Part shown: positions 6,968 through 15,125 of the stretch, piece by piece | Position numbering within the stretch: the first letter of the stretch is position 1 | How the letters are laid out: each line of letters begins with the position of its first letter | NCBI GenBank assembly: GCA_042408535.1 | Contig: JBHORA010000037.1 | Location: 1-27,881 of the forward strand | From: BPIH01 sp042408535 | Lineage (GTDB): Bacteria > Chloroflexota > Limnocylindria > Limnocylindrales > CSP1-4 | Length of the DNA: 27,881 nucleotides | Direction: 5' to 3' | Translations under genes and position numbers: made by a program | The notes under the pieces: generated by a model | What the model saw: the letters and a program-made list of their open reading frames with translations, nothing else | Databases searched by the model: none | What the model was told of the DNA's origin: nothing

Positions 6968-8545
6968 ATGACCGAGCGGGCCCTGATCATCGGCGGGCGA
7001 GCGGTGCCGGTCGTCCTGCCGAGCCTGGGCGACCCACGACTCCACGTCGCGGCGGTCATCATCACCGTCCACGTCCTCGGGCAGGTAGGACTCCACTTCC
7101 AGGTCAGCGTGCCGCAAATCCTGGCCGCGATCCTGACCTGTGCCGTCATCGAGGTGGCGATTACCTTTGCCCGATCCCGGGCCCTCGTCTGGCCGGCGAG
7201 CGCGATGCTCACCGGGAGCGGGGTCGCCCTCATCCTCCGACTCGTCGGAACGCCATCGGGCGACCCCTGGTCGACCTTCGGCTGGCCGGTCTTCGCGTCC
7301 ATCGCCGGCCTCTCACTCCTCACGAAGTACGTCATCCGCTATCGCGGCGTCCACCTCTTCAATCCCTCGAACGTTGGGCTCGTCGTCGCCTTCCTCGTCC
7401 TCGGCAGCTCGACGATCGAGCCGCTCGACTTCTGGTGGGCGCCCCTGAACGGCTGGACATTCGCCGCCTACGCGGTCATCCTCGGCGGCGGCCTCCTCAT
7501 CACCCGGCGCCTCCGACTCCTCGAGCTGGCAGCGAGCTTCTGGCTCGCGTTCGCCGGCGGGCTTGCGATCCTGGCCGTCTCGGGTCACTGCATGACGGCC
7601 CGCTGGGCCTTTGCCCCGGTCTGCGGCGTCGACTTCTGGCGGGTTCTGGTGACCTCGCCCGAGGTCCTCATCTTCCTCTTCTTCATGATCACCGATCCCC
7701 GAACCGTCCCTTCGGGCCGGGTGGCAAGGATCGTCTTCGGCTTCCTCGTGGCCGTGGCGAGCACCCTCCTTGTCGCCCCCCAGACGAACGAGTTCGGGGC
7801 AAAGGTCGGGCTCCTCGGTGGCCTCGTCCTCGTCTGCGCGGTCCGGCCGCTCCTCGAACGGGTTCTCCCGGCCCGCGGGGCGGCCGACGATGCCCTCGGC
7901 CCCCTTGCCGCGCGCCTCTTCGGGTCTGGTGGTCGCCTTCGTCGTGCCCTCGCTGCCCTCGGCGGGGTCGCCGCCCTCTTCGTTCTCGGCGCGGCAGTCG
8001 TGGCGGCCGGGACGCCCGCCCGGGGTCTCGTCCTCCCAGACGTCCGCGAGGTCCTCGGCGGCCTGCCCCGAACGGTCGATCCCGGGACCCTGCCGCCGGT
8101 CACGATCCGCGAAGAGGTCGCCGATTGGGATCACGAGCTCGCGGGCCCCGAGATGGCGATGGTCCTGCGGACCCTGGCCGAGAACCTCGACCTCGAGGCG
8201 CAGGCCCTCCTCCGGCGCGATCCGACGATTCTCTCCGCCGTCGACCACGGCGATCGCCTGGCCGAGATGGAGGCGCGCCTCCGCGAGGCGGCTGCGAGCG
8301 GTCGGACGACGATCGAGCGCTACCGCTTCGATTCGATCGAGGCCTCGCTCCTCGTCCCCTTCGGCGTCCAAACCGGGCTCAGTCTCGGACTGACGGGGCG
8401 TGGCACGCTGACGATCGAGACGTACGATCGGGCGGGCACGCTCCTCGATCGCCGGACGGAGCCCTTCCACCTCACCTTCGCCCTCCGGCGGGCGACCGGT
8501 GACCGCTGGCTCCTCGTCGGCGTCATGCCCGCCGAAGGCCCCTGA
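6968..8545 (+). CDS. RnfD/NqrB-like membrane protein with extra C-terminal domain
   Basis: 525 residues. The ATG at 6968 begins MTERALIIGGRAVPVV; a GGGAGGAG lies about 14 bases upstream, so the in-frame TTG at 6944 is an alternative. About ten hydrophobic helices precede residue 300. Two family signatures of the RnfD/NqrB/UnbU group are clear: VHLFNPSNVGLV at 128-139 and FFMITDPRTVPSG at 238-250. The S(G)AT motif whose Thr carries covalent FMN in NqrB and RnfD is not seen, and no other rnf or nqr gene is nearby, so this is an orphan member, perhaps without flavin. A last helix at about 326-347 leads to a roughly 175-residue soluble domain ending TGDRWLLVGVMP, which weakly recalls NTF2/Tim44-like folds. 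The AhpD-like gene follows 15 bases later. Confidence 0.8.
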   Translation: MTERALIIGGRAVPVVLPSLGDPRLHVAAVIITVHVLGQVGLHFQVSVPQILAAILTCAVIEVAITFARSRALVWPASAMLTGSGVALILRLVGTPSGDPWSTFGWPVFASIAGLSLLTKYVIRYRGVHLFNPSNVGLVVAFLVLGSSTIEPLDFWWAPLNGWTFAAYAVILGGGLLITRRLRLLELAASFWLAFAGGLAILAVSGHCMTARWAFAPVCGVDFWRVLVTSPEVLIFLFFMITDPRTVPSGRVARIVFGFLVAVASTLLVAPQTNEFGAKVGLLGGLVLVCAVRPLLERVLPARGAADDALGPLAARLFGSGGRLRRALAALGGVAALFVLGAAVVAAGTPARGLVLPDVREVLGGLPRTVDPGTLPPVTIREEVADWDHELAGPEMAMVLRTLAENLDLEAQALLRRDPTILSAVDHGDRLAEMEARLREAAASGRTTIERYRFDSIEASLLVPFGVQTGLSLGLTGRGTLTIETYDRAGTLLDRRTEPFHLTFALRRATGDRWLLVGVMPAEGP

Positions 8546-8560
8546 TCCAAGGAGGAGACG

Positions 8561-9175
8561 ATGGATCGAACCGCAGCGCGCTTGGCTCGGGCCCAGGAGG
8601 CACCGATCGTCGGCGGCCTCCCCGAGCTACCCGGGATTCGGGCCGCCATGGCCCTGACGCCGGGCCTCGGTGCCCACCTCCGCGGCCTCGCCGACGAGCT
8701 CCTCGTCCACGAGTACCCAGGCGCAACGCTCACGAGGGCGGAACGGGAGATGCTGGCGACCGCTGTCTCGGCCGAGAACGGCTGCTTTTTCTGCATGGAC
8801 TCGCACGCCGCCCACGCCATCGCCATCCTCGAGCGGATCGGGATGGACGAGCTCGTGCCGACCGTCGAGGCGCTCACGGCTGGCTCCTTCGACCGGTTGA
8901 GCGAGAAGATGCGCCAGCTCGCCCGGATCGCCTGCACGGTGGCGGGCGATGCCCGGCGCCTGTCCGCCGCCGACGTCGAGGCGGCCAGGGCGGCGGGGGC
9001 GACCGACGGCGACGTCCAGCTCGCCGTCCTCATCGCGGCCGCCTTTGCCATGTACAACCGCATCGTCGACGGCTTCCGGGCCCGGACCCCGGCCGACACG
9101 AGCGTCTATCGGGCCAGGGCGGTCGAGATCGCGGAGCGGGGCTACGCGGCCCCGCCGGCGCCGCCAGGCCTCTGA
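8561..9175 (+). CDS. AhpD-like (carboxymuconolactone decarboxylase fold) peroxidase-related protein
   Basis: 204 residues; ATG at 8561 preceded by AAGGAGGAGACG, one of the best ribosome sites in the window. The active-site helix carries ENGCFFCMDSH, giving E72, C75, C78 and H82, the E-x2-C-x2-C-x3-H pattern of AhpD and related alkylhydroperoxidase-core proteins. LTRAEREMLATAVSAEN before it and the helices after it (EKMRQLARIACTVAG, GATDGDVQLAVLIAAAFAMYNRIVDG) match the 'uncharacterised peroxidase-related enzyme' subfamily. It is expected to use the CxxC pair for thiol-based reduction of hydroperoxides; the electron donor is unknown. The close spacing after the RnfD-like gene suggests one transcript and perhaps a link to membrane redox stress. 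Confidence 0.9.
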   Translation: MDRTAARLARAQEAPIVGGLPELPGIRAAMALTPGLGAHLRGLADELLVHEYPGATLTRAEREMLATAVSAENGCFFCMDSHAAHAIAILERIGMDELVPTVEALTAGSFDRLSEKMRQLARIACTVAGDARRLSAADVEAARAAGATDGDVQLAVLIAAAFAMYNRIVDGFRARTPADTSVYRARAVEIAERGYAAPPAPPGL

Positions 9176-9188
9176 GGTCGTCGAGCCC

Positions 9189-9397
9189 TCACCCTCCTCG
9201 GCCGAGCGGCAGGGCTGGGTGCGAGGAGGCGCCTCCTGGCCCGTCCGGTCGGCGATTGGCGAGGGCCGTCGCGAGGGCGGCTCGGAGCTGCTCGGGGTGA
9301 ACGGCTTGGAAAGGAAGGCGGCACCCGCGGTCGTGCCGTCGAGACCGGCCTCGGCGACGCGGTCGCCCGTCTCCGACGGAGGCGGCGTGGCGGCCAT
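9189..9397 (-). pseudogene. remnant of a response-regulator receiver domain with one-base frameshift
   Basis: On the - strand, the frame read from 9397 gives AGLDGTTAGAAFLSKPFTP, the beta5/Lys region of a receiver domain of the hybrid histidine kinase type (compare '...GVAFLQKPFTPEAL'). The expected continuation EQLRAALATALANRRPDG is present but in another frame, which ends at the stop at 9189. Joining the two needs one added base at about 9293-9297 (GGGG on the + strand), so a single-base deletion has occurred, or a sequencing error. The phosphorylated Asp and N-terminal half of the domain are absent upstream, where the rhomboid gene begins. This is therefore a 3' fragment of a lost gene. 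The rest of the 335-base gap (9176-9510) holds nothing else recognisable. Confidence 0.6.
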
Positions 9398-9510
9398 CGG
9401 GGGAAGGATAGTAGAGTTTCGACGATGCAGGCCAACGCCCCCGTTCTCCTGCCCGATCCGGGCGCCATCGGTGACGCCTCCCGCCGTTCGCCCTCGGGAG
9501 CCGGCTCGTC

Positions 9511-10692
9511 ATGCTGACCGGCGAGCCGATCGCCGACGGGCCTCTCTCCCTCGACGCCGCCCGGACCCTCCTCGACCGGGCGGGAGAGCTCCTGGAGAGC
9601 GGGGAGTTCGAAGCGGCCGCCCTCGTCTACCGCCGCCTCGTCGGCCACGCCGATGTGACCGTCACCGCGGCTGCCCTCCTCGGACTCGGTGAGGCCCTCT
9701 ACCGCCTCGACGACGAGGAGGGAGCGGTCGCCGTTTGGCAAGACGTCCTCCGGCTCCCCGAAACCCCGACGACGTACCACGCCTGGCGCCGGATCGCCGC
9801 GGCCCGGGTCCGAGCTGGCGACCTTCGCGGCGCCCTCGATGCGTACCGGGAGGCCGAGCGGCGGGCACCGGCGGCCGATCGAGCCGAGATCGCCTCTCGA
9901 CTCGGCTGGCTGACGAAGGAGATCGGCGATACCCGGGCGAGCCGGCGCTACTTCGCCCGGGCCCGAGGTGAGGCCCTCGTCCCGGCGACCCTCCTCGTCG
10001 TCGCCGTCAGCGTTGTCGTCACGGTGACGGCCTGGGCCTCCCTCGGGACGCGGGTCGATCTCTACCCCCTCCTCGAGCTCGACAAACGGGCCGTTGTCCA
10101 GGGCGAATGGTGGCGCCTCTGGACGGTCGTTCTCGTCCACGGGTTGCCGCCCTTCGGCTACCTCCACCTCGCCTTCAACATGTACGCCCTCTACCTTGCC
10201 GGATCCCTCGTCGAGCAGCTCTACGGGAGTCGCCTCTTCGTCCTCCTCTTCCTGCTCGGGGCCGCCTCGGGGTCGGTGGCGAGCGTCCTCTTCGGCGGCG
10301 ACCGACCGTCGGTCGGGGCCTCGGGTGCCGTCTTCGCCCTCTTCGGTGTCCTCCTCGCCGTGTCGCGGATCCACCATCCCCTCGTCGACCGACGGGCGAG
10401 GGCCCTCCTCGCCCAGTTGGGCCCGATCGTTGCCTTCAACCTCGTCTTCGGTTTTCTGAACGCCGGTGCCATCGACAACGCGGCCCACGTCGGCGGCCTC
10501 GTCGGTGGCCTCTGGCTCGGCTCCGTCCTCGTTCCGGGTCGCGTCCCGACCCTCCGGACCGCTTGGCAGCGGCCGTCGGGCGCCGACCGAGGATACGGCC
10601 CCGAGACGATCCTCCGCTGGCTCGGCGTCATCGCCTTCGTCGGGCTCCTCGTCGCCGGGCTCCTCCTCGCGCGCGAGACGCGGCTCGGGTGA
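9511..10692 (+). CDS. rhomboid-family intramembrane serine protease with N-terminal TPR-like region
   Basis: 393 residues. Residues 13-150 are amphipathic helices in TPR-like pairs (LLDRAGELLESGEFEAAALV, GLGEALYRLDDEEGAVAVW, RAGDLRGALDAYREAERRAP). The rhomboid domain covers about 157-345 with six or more helices. It has WRLWTVVLVHG in the L1 region, HLAFNMYAL with H219 and N223 of the oxyanion site, SVGASGAVFALFG with nucleophile S271, and DNAAHVGGLVGG with H326. All catalytic residues are present, so it should cleave transmembrane substrates. A further helix ends the protein (GVIAFVGLLVAGLLLA). ATG at 9511 has only a weak GGAG upstream. Fused or adjacent TPRs are known in some bacterial rhomboids and may recruit substrate or partners on the cytoplasmic side. 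Confidence 0.93.
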   Translation: MLTGEPIADGPLSLDAARTLLDRAGELLESGEFEAAALVYRRLVGHADVTVTAAALLGLGEALYRLDDEEGAVAVWQDVLRLPETPTTYHAWRRIAAARVRAGDLRGALDAYREAERRAPAADRAEIASRLGWLTKEIGDTRASRRYFARARGEALVPATLLVVAVSVVVTVTAWASLGTRVDLYPLLELDKRAVVQGEWWRLWTVVLVHGLPPFGYLHLAFNMYALYLAGSLVEQLYGSRLFVLLFLLGAASGSVASVLFGGDRPSVGASGAVFALFGVLLAVSRIHHPLVDRRARALLAQLGPIVAFNLVFGFLNAGAIDNAAHVGGLVGGLWLGSVLVPGRVPTLRTAWQRPSGADRGYGPETILRWLGVIAFVGLLVAGLLLARETRLG

Positions 10693-10707
10693 GGGCGGAT
10701 CGGGGGC

Positions 10708-11769
10708 GTGTTCGCGACCCTCGCCGGCGGCCTGCCGGTCCCCCCGACGGCACCGACGGGTTCGGGCAAAGGCGCCGACGGCGTCCGGCGGGCCGTCGCC
10801 GACCAGCTCGCCCTCGGGCTCGAGCCCGTCTCGGACGGCCTCCTCGACTGGGACCACGGCTCCCTCATCGGCACGGCCGTCGCCCTCGGCGGACGGCTAA
10901 CGGCGACGGGGCCCAGATCTCGCCGCGTGGGCGCCGGGGCGGTTCAGTTCGAAAAGCCGCCAAGCCATCCGCGGTCGCGCTTCGTCGAGCGCTGGCGGGC
11001 GACGGCCGCCCTCGCCGCCCCAGCTGCGGCGAAGGTCGTCGTCGGCGGCCCGTACAGCGTCGCCGCCCTCGCCGCCGGCGATCCGAGGGAACGTGCCCGC
11101 CTCACCCACGAGCTCGCCGAGCTCCTGAACGCCGAGCTCCTCGACCTCGAGGCCGCTGGCTGCCCCTTCGTCCAGATCGATGAGCCGGCCGCTGCCGCCA
11201 TCGGAGCGCAGTCGACCGAGCGGCAGCTCTTCGTCGAAGCCGAGGCGCGGCTCCTCGCCGGGCTGTCCCGGCTCCACCCGTCGCTCGCCGTCCTCGGTGG
11301 GAGCGCCAACGAGACCGGGCCGGTGACGATCTTCGAGCCGCCCTACCGGAGCTACCTCTTCGATCTCGTCGCAGGTCCCGACAACTGGTACCTCGTCGCA
11401 GCGGCCCCCGGCGACCGGGGAATCATCTGCGGCGTCGTTCCCGGCACCCGGTCCCTCGGCCCGATCGGCGTCGAGGTCCTCGTCTTCGCAGCCCAGTACG
11501 CGGCCTCGACGAACGGCCGGGGTCGGGAACGGGTTGGGCTGGCGAGCGCCGGAAGCTTCTCCGGCCTCCCGTACGCTGAGGCCCTGGCCAGGATGCGGCT
11601 CCTCGCGGCAGGCGTTCGGGCCGTTGACGCCATCGCCGCCGGCGACAGCGAGGCGGCCCGGCGCTGGCTCGACCGCCGGAGCTGGGACATGCGGGCCGGC
11701 GGTCGGCCGCGACGCGTCGTCGCGAGCCGTCGAGGCCGGCCGTCGCTGCCCGATGCCGATCGGTCGTGA
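10708..11769 (+). CDS. MetE-like (cobalamin-independent methionine synthase C-terminal fold) protein without zinc ligands
   Basis: 353 residues from GTG at 10708, 15 bases after the rhomboid stop. The fold is suggested by FATLAGGLPVPP at the start, KVVVGGPYSVAAL, the strand GCPFVQIDEPAAAAIGA and GDRGIICGVVPGTRSLG, all parallel to the MetE/UROD-like TIM barrel ('g.~QiDEPal', '...l..GvvD...'). In true MetE a zinc ion is held by His-x-Cys, Glu and a Cys in PDCG. Here the His-x-Cys position reads LAVLGGSANETG and the PDCG position reads ASAGSFSGL, so the ligands are lost. It is unlikely to be an ordinary methionine synthase. Residues after 330 are basic and probably disordered. The F420-type reductase gene begins inside its stop codon, so the two are coupled. 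Confidence 0.7.
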   Translation: MFATLAGGLPVPPTAPTGSGKGADGVRRAVADQLALGLEPVSDGLLDWDHGSLIGTAVALGGRLTATGPRSRRVGAGAVQFEKPPSHPRSRFVERWRATAALAAPAAAKVVVGGPYSVAALAAGDPRERARLTHELAELLNAELLDLEAAGCPFVQIDEPAAAAIGAQSTERQLFVEAEARLLAGLSRLHPSLAVLGGSANETGPVTIFEPPYRSYLFDLVAGPDNWYLVAAAPGDRGIICGVVPGTRSLGPIGVEVLVFAAQYAASTNGRGRERVGLASAGSFSGLPYAEALARMRLLAAGVRAVDAIAAGDSEAARRWLDRRSWDMRAGGRPRRVVASRRGRPSLPDADRS

Positions 11770-12311
11770 CGACCACCGAGACCGCCGAGCGAGGGACGAA
11801 CGTCCGGGCGGAAGGGCCGTGGGCGATCGCCTTCGCCGCCTTCTACCGCGTCATCCGTCTCCTCGATAGGCCGATCCGGGCCTGGTGGCGCCGCTTCGGC
11901 CTGGCCGATACCGTCGAGCTCGTCGTCGTCGGCCGACGGTCGGGGCGGCCGCGGTCGGTCCTCGTCGGACTCCTCGTCGTCGGCGGTCGCTCCTACGTTG
12001 GCCACCCGAGCGGCGACGCGGGCTGGACCCGGAATCTCCGGGCTGCCGGGCGGGCCGTCGTCGTCGACCGGTTCGGGCGGGCGACGCCCGTTCGGGCAAC
12101 GCCGTTGGCGCCGGGGCCCGAGCGCTCGGCGGCGATCGCGGCGACCTGGCGACAGCATCCCCTCCCGGCTCGTCTCGTCTATCGGGCCGCCCGCCGGCAT
12201 ATCCTTCGCTGGGGCGTCATCGTTCGCCTCGACGTCCGCCCCGATCCGGCCGCCGAGGCCGGCCGGAGCGAGCGTCCACCGTCCGACGTGACCCTCGCCG
12301 AGCGAGGATGA
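11766..12311 (+). CDS. F420-type (DDN family) nitroreductase/quinone reductase-like protein
   Basis: 181 residues from GTG at 11766 that overlaps the upstream TGA by 4 bases. The deazaflavin-dependent nitroreductase pattern is clear: VELVVVGRRSGRPRSVLVG (50-68), then VGGRSYVGHPSGDAGWTRNL with the GWTRNLRAAG motif at 86-95, then RAVVVDRFGRATPVRATPL. These match the split beta-barrel that binds F420 or flavin. Members reduce quinones or nitro compounds, or protect against oxidative stress. F420 use would fit Chloroflexota or Actinobacteria, but the cofactor cannot be proved here. The gene has no F420 biosynthesis neighbours in the window. Confidence 0.85.
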   Translation: MTTTETAERGTNVRAEGPWAIAFAAFYRVIRLLDRPIRAWWRRFGLADTVELVVVGRRSGRPRSVLVGLLVVGGRSYVGHPSGDAGWTRNLRAAGRAVVVDRFGRATPVRATPLAPGPERSAAIAATWRQHPLPARLVYRAARRHILRWGVIVRLDVRPDPAAEAGRSERPPSDVTLAERG

Positions 12312-12387
12312 GGGGGCCGGTCGTGCCCGTCCGCATCCTCGCCTCTGCACCGTTGCCGCTGAACCGCCGACGCGCAAGGGAGTCGCC

Positions 12388-13500
12388 ATGGAGCGCAGTC
12401 CGAAGCTCGCCGAGTTGCTGTCCTTCGATGCCGGGGAAGCCCTCGTCCTCAGCGTCTATTTGAACCTGAGCCCCGACCGCCAGGTCGGGCGGACGTACAC
12501 CCTCGTCTTCGACGACCTCGTCCGGAACCTCGCCGGTGGACTCGATCCGGGAGCGCGGTCGGCCCTCGAGACCGAGGCGGCGCGGGTTCGTGAGCTCCTC
12601 GACGAGGGCCCGCACGGACGCGGCCTCGCCGTCTTCGCCTCGACGCCCCGCGGCCTGTGGCAGGTCTGGGAGCTCCCGGTCGTCGTCGCCGAGGGGGCCT
12701 ACCTCGGGCGGCGGCCGTACCTGCGGCCCCTCCTCGACGTCCTCGACGAGCACGAGCCCTCGGCCGTCGCCCTCGTCGACAAGGAGAAGGCCCGCCTCTT
12801 CGTCGTCGAGCTCGGGGAGATCGAGGAGCAAGAGCAGGTCTACGACGTCGTGCCGGGCAAGCACGACCAGGGCGGCTGGTCGCAGGCGAACTACCAGCGC
12901 CACCACGAGGCGCACGTCTACTGGCACCTCAAACGCGTCGCCGACGAGCTCGTCCTCCTCGCCCGGCGACGACCCTTCGAGCGGCTCGTCCTCGCCGGTC
13001 CCGAGGAGGCGACCGCCGAGCTCGAACGGATTCTGCCCCGTCACCTGCGGGCCAAGCTCGTTCGGCGGATCCCGGCTGAGCTGTTCGCCACCGAAGAGGA
13101 GATCCTGGCCCGGACCCTGGAGATCGAGCGTGAGGTCGAGCGGGCGGCCGAGGTCCATCTCGTCGAGGAGGTCGTCGAGACGGCAGCCGCCGGCGGGCTG
13201 GCGACGCACGGCCTCGCGGCGACCCTCGAAGCGGTCTGGCTCGGCCGAGTCCACGTCCTCGTCGTCGCCGATGGGCTCCGGGCCACTGGGAGCGAGTGCC
13301 CCGGGTGCGGTCGGCTCGGCCCGGACGCACCGGCGAGCTGCCCGGTCTCCGGCGATCCGGTCACCCCGCTCGAGGACGTCGTCGAGCGAGCGATGGAACG
13401 AAGCCTCGAAGACGGCGGCCGGGTCGAGGTCGTCCACGACGAGGCGGCCCGACGTCTCCGCGAGGTTGGCGAGGGGCTTGGGGCCGTCCTCCGCTTCTGA
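12388..13500 (+). CDS. bacterial eRF1-like (baeRF) family protein
   Basis: 370 residues, ATG at 12388. The N-terminal part (LVLSVYLNLSPDRQVGRTY, VFASTPRGLWQVWELP) and the middle part (SAVALVDKEKARLFVVELGEIEEQ) follow the archaeo-eukaryotic release-factor 1 domain layout found in bacteria, as in the baeRF families and Vms1-type VLRF1. The loop at 162-173, GGWSQANYQRHH, takes the place of the GGQ loop, with Trp-Ser-Gln rather than a plain GGQ. A Cys set (C304, C307, C318) near the end may bind zinc. The family is thought to act on stalled ribosomes or peptidyl-tRNA, but the exact activity here is unknown. The 76-base gap upstream and 86-base gap downstream suggest it may be transcribed alone. 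Confidence 0.82.
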   Translation: MERSPKLAELLSFDAGEALVLSVYLNLSPDRQVGRTYTLVFDDLVRNLAGGLDPGARSALETEAARVRELLDEGPHGRGLAVFASTPRGLWQVWELPVVVAEGAYLGRRPYLRPLLDVLDEHEPSAVALVDKEKARLFVVELGEIEEQEQVYDVVPGKHDQGGWSQANYQRHHEAHVYWHLKRVADELVLLARRRPFERLVLAGPEEATAELERILPRHLRAKLVRRIPAELFATEEEILARTLEIEREVERAAEVHLVEEVVETAAAGGLATHGLAATLEAVWLGRVHVLVVADGLRATGSECPGCGRLGPDAPASCPVSGDPVTPLEDVVERAMERSLEDGGRVEVVHDEAARRLREVGEGLGAVLRF

Positions 13501-13586
13501 GGAGCGGAGGACCGAATGATGGAGCGCCGAACGGTCCGCCAGCCGACGACGCGGCGGCGGATGTTGGCCGACGAAGGGAGCGACCG

Positions 13587-14849
13587 GTGAGCACACGGTT
13601 CTGGCACGGCTTCGCGGACATGCACGTCGTCCGCGATGGAGAACTCATCCTTCGAGCAGGAAACGGCGTCTGGGTCGAGGACGTCGAGGGTCGTCGCTAT
13701 CTCGACGCGACCGCCGCCCTTTGGTACTGCAACGTCGGCTTTGGGCGGGCAGCGATCGCCGAGGCGGTCCGGGAGCAGCTCCTCCGGCTGGCGGCCTACT
13801 CCTGCTTCGGCCCCTATGCGACCGAGCCGACAATCCGCCTCGCCGAGCGGCTCGCCGACCTCGCCCCGATCCCCGACCCGGTCGTCTTCTTCGCCTCCGG
13901 CGGGTCCGACGCCGTCGACTCGGCGGCCAAGCTCGTCCGCCGCTACTGGGACGTCGTCGGTCGTCCGGAGAAGCGGATCATCGTCTCTCGCGAGCATGGC
14001 TACCACGGGATGCACGCCTGGGGGACCTCCCTCGCCGGGATCCCGGCCAACAAGGCGGGCTACGGCGGGGAGATCATCGAGGAGGTTGTCCACGTCGGGG
14101 CCGCCGATACGGAAACCCTCGGCGCCCTCTTTCGGGAACGCGGCGGCGAGATCGCTGCCTTCATCGGCGAGCCGGTCATCGGGGCCGGGGGTGTCATCCC
14201 GCCGGAGCCCGGCTACTGGCCGGAGGTCGCTCGCCTCTGCCGCGAGCACGACATCCTCCTCGTCGCCGACGAGGTCATCACCGGCTTCGGCCGCCTCGGC
14301 CGCACCTGGGGGAGCGAGCGGTACGGGATCGAACCGGACATCGTCACCTTCGCCAAGGGCGTTACGTCGGGCTACCTCCCCCTCGGCGGTCTCCTCGTCG
14401 GTCGGCGGGTCGCGGCGCCCTTCTGGACCGAGCCCGTGCCCGGGGCCGTCTGGCGCCACGGCTACACGTACAGTGGCCACGCCACCGCCTGCGCAGCGGC
14501 CCTGGCGAACCTCGACCTCCTCAGCGCCGAGGGCCTCGTCGATCGAGTCCGGGAGCTCGAGCCGCGTTTGGCGGCTGCCGTCGGCAGCCTCGCCTCGGCG
14601 CCCCTCGTCGGGGAGGTCCGCTCGGTCGGGCTCATGGCTGCCGTCGAGCTCGAGCGCTCGGTCCTCGCCGCCGACCCCGGTGCCATCGAGCGGGTCGTCG
14701 TCGCGATGCGGAAGCGGGGTGTCCTCAGTCGCTCGCTCGGCGGGCGGGCGGTCCAGATCTCGCCGGCCTTCGTCATCGAGCTGGCCGAGATCGAGCGAAT
14801 CGTCGAGGTCCTTGGCGAGGCCCTGAGCGAGGTGGCGGCGACCGTCTGA
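13587..14849 (+). CDS. PLP-dependent class III aminotransferase
   Basis: 420 residues from GTG at 13587, with AAGGGAG 7 bases upstream. It has the class III (omega-transaminase) pattern: GVWVEDVEGRRYLDATAALW, SGGSDAVDSAAKL (104-116) for phosphate binding, LLVADEVITGFGRLG with D228 contacting the pyridine nitrogen, and FAKGVTSGYLPLGG with the Schiff-base Lys K257. TYSGHATACAAALANL is the usual 'T..gHp.a.AaAla' segment. All catalytic residues are present and length is normal. Substrate cannot be set from motifs; candidates are omega-amino acids or diamines. It precedes the form II Mo-hydroxylase module but is separated by 338 bases, so it is probably a separate transcript. Confidence 0.93.
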   Translation: MSTRFWHGFADMHVVRDGELILRAGNGVWVEDVEGRRYLDATAALWYCNVGFGRAAIAEAVREQLLRLAAYSCFGPYATEPTIRLAERLADLAPIPDPVVFFASGGSDAVDSAAKLVRRYWDVVGRPEKRIIVSREHGYHGMHAWGTSLAGIPANKAGYGGEIIEEVVHVGAADTETLGALFRERGGEIAAFIGEPVIGAGGVIPPEPGYWPEVARLCREHDILLVADEVITGFGRLGRTWGSERYGIEPDIVTFAKGVTSGYLPLGGLLVGRRVAAPFWTEPVPGAVWRHGYTYSGHATACAAALANLDLLSAEGLVDRVRELEPRLAAAVGSLASAPLVGEVRSVGLMAAVELERSVLAADPGAIERVVVAMRKRGVLSRSLGGRAVQISPAFVIELAEIERIVEVLGEALSEVAATV

Positions 14850-14856
14850 CCGGGGG

Positions 14857-14916
14857 CCCGGGCCGGGCTGGCCCTCGGCGAGGCTGCGGGCTGTCCCTCG
14901 GCGAGGCCGGCCCGGG
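14857..14916. repeat. inverted repeat enclosing a 19-bp direct repeat
   Basis: CCCGGGCCGG (14857-14866) and CCGGCCCGGG (14907-14916) are exact reverse complements. Between them are two copies of GGCTGGCCCTCGGCGAGGC (14866-14884) and GGCTGTCCCTCGGCGAGGC (14889-14907), with one mismatch. Each copy also holds CCTCGGCGAGG, a small hairpin. It starts 8 bases after the aminotransferase stop and could act as a structured 3' end, though no T tract follows. Confidence 0.7.
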
Positions 14917-15125
14917 GGCGAGGAGCGCCGACACCGCGACCCCGCCGTTCCGCCGCGCGGGCGTTGCCGACGTTCGCCGCCCGTGCGCTTCGGTGCCGTT
15001 CCCCCGCCCGGGTGACCCGCGGAGGCGCCGTTCCGACGGGCGCTACGCCGACCTTGCATCTCGTCTTCGGCCGTGCCACTATGAGGGCTCTTCCGCCGAC
15101 GACGAGGAGCGTCGGCGACTTGCGC

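Noticed and set aside
9404..9420. A/T-richer stretch GGATAGTAGAG as promoter of the rhomboid gene
   Set aside because: No -35-like hexamer at a suitable distance.
15054..15082. TTGCAT-N17-CACTAT as the form II operon promoter
   Set aside because: Spacing is right but the -10 matches only three of six bases. It is mentioned only in the description of the region.
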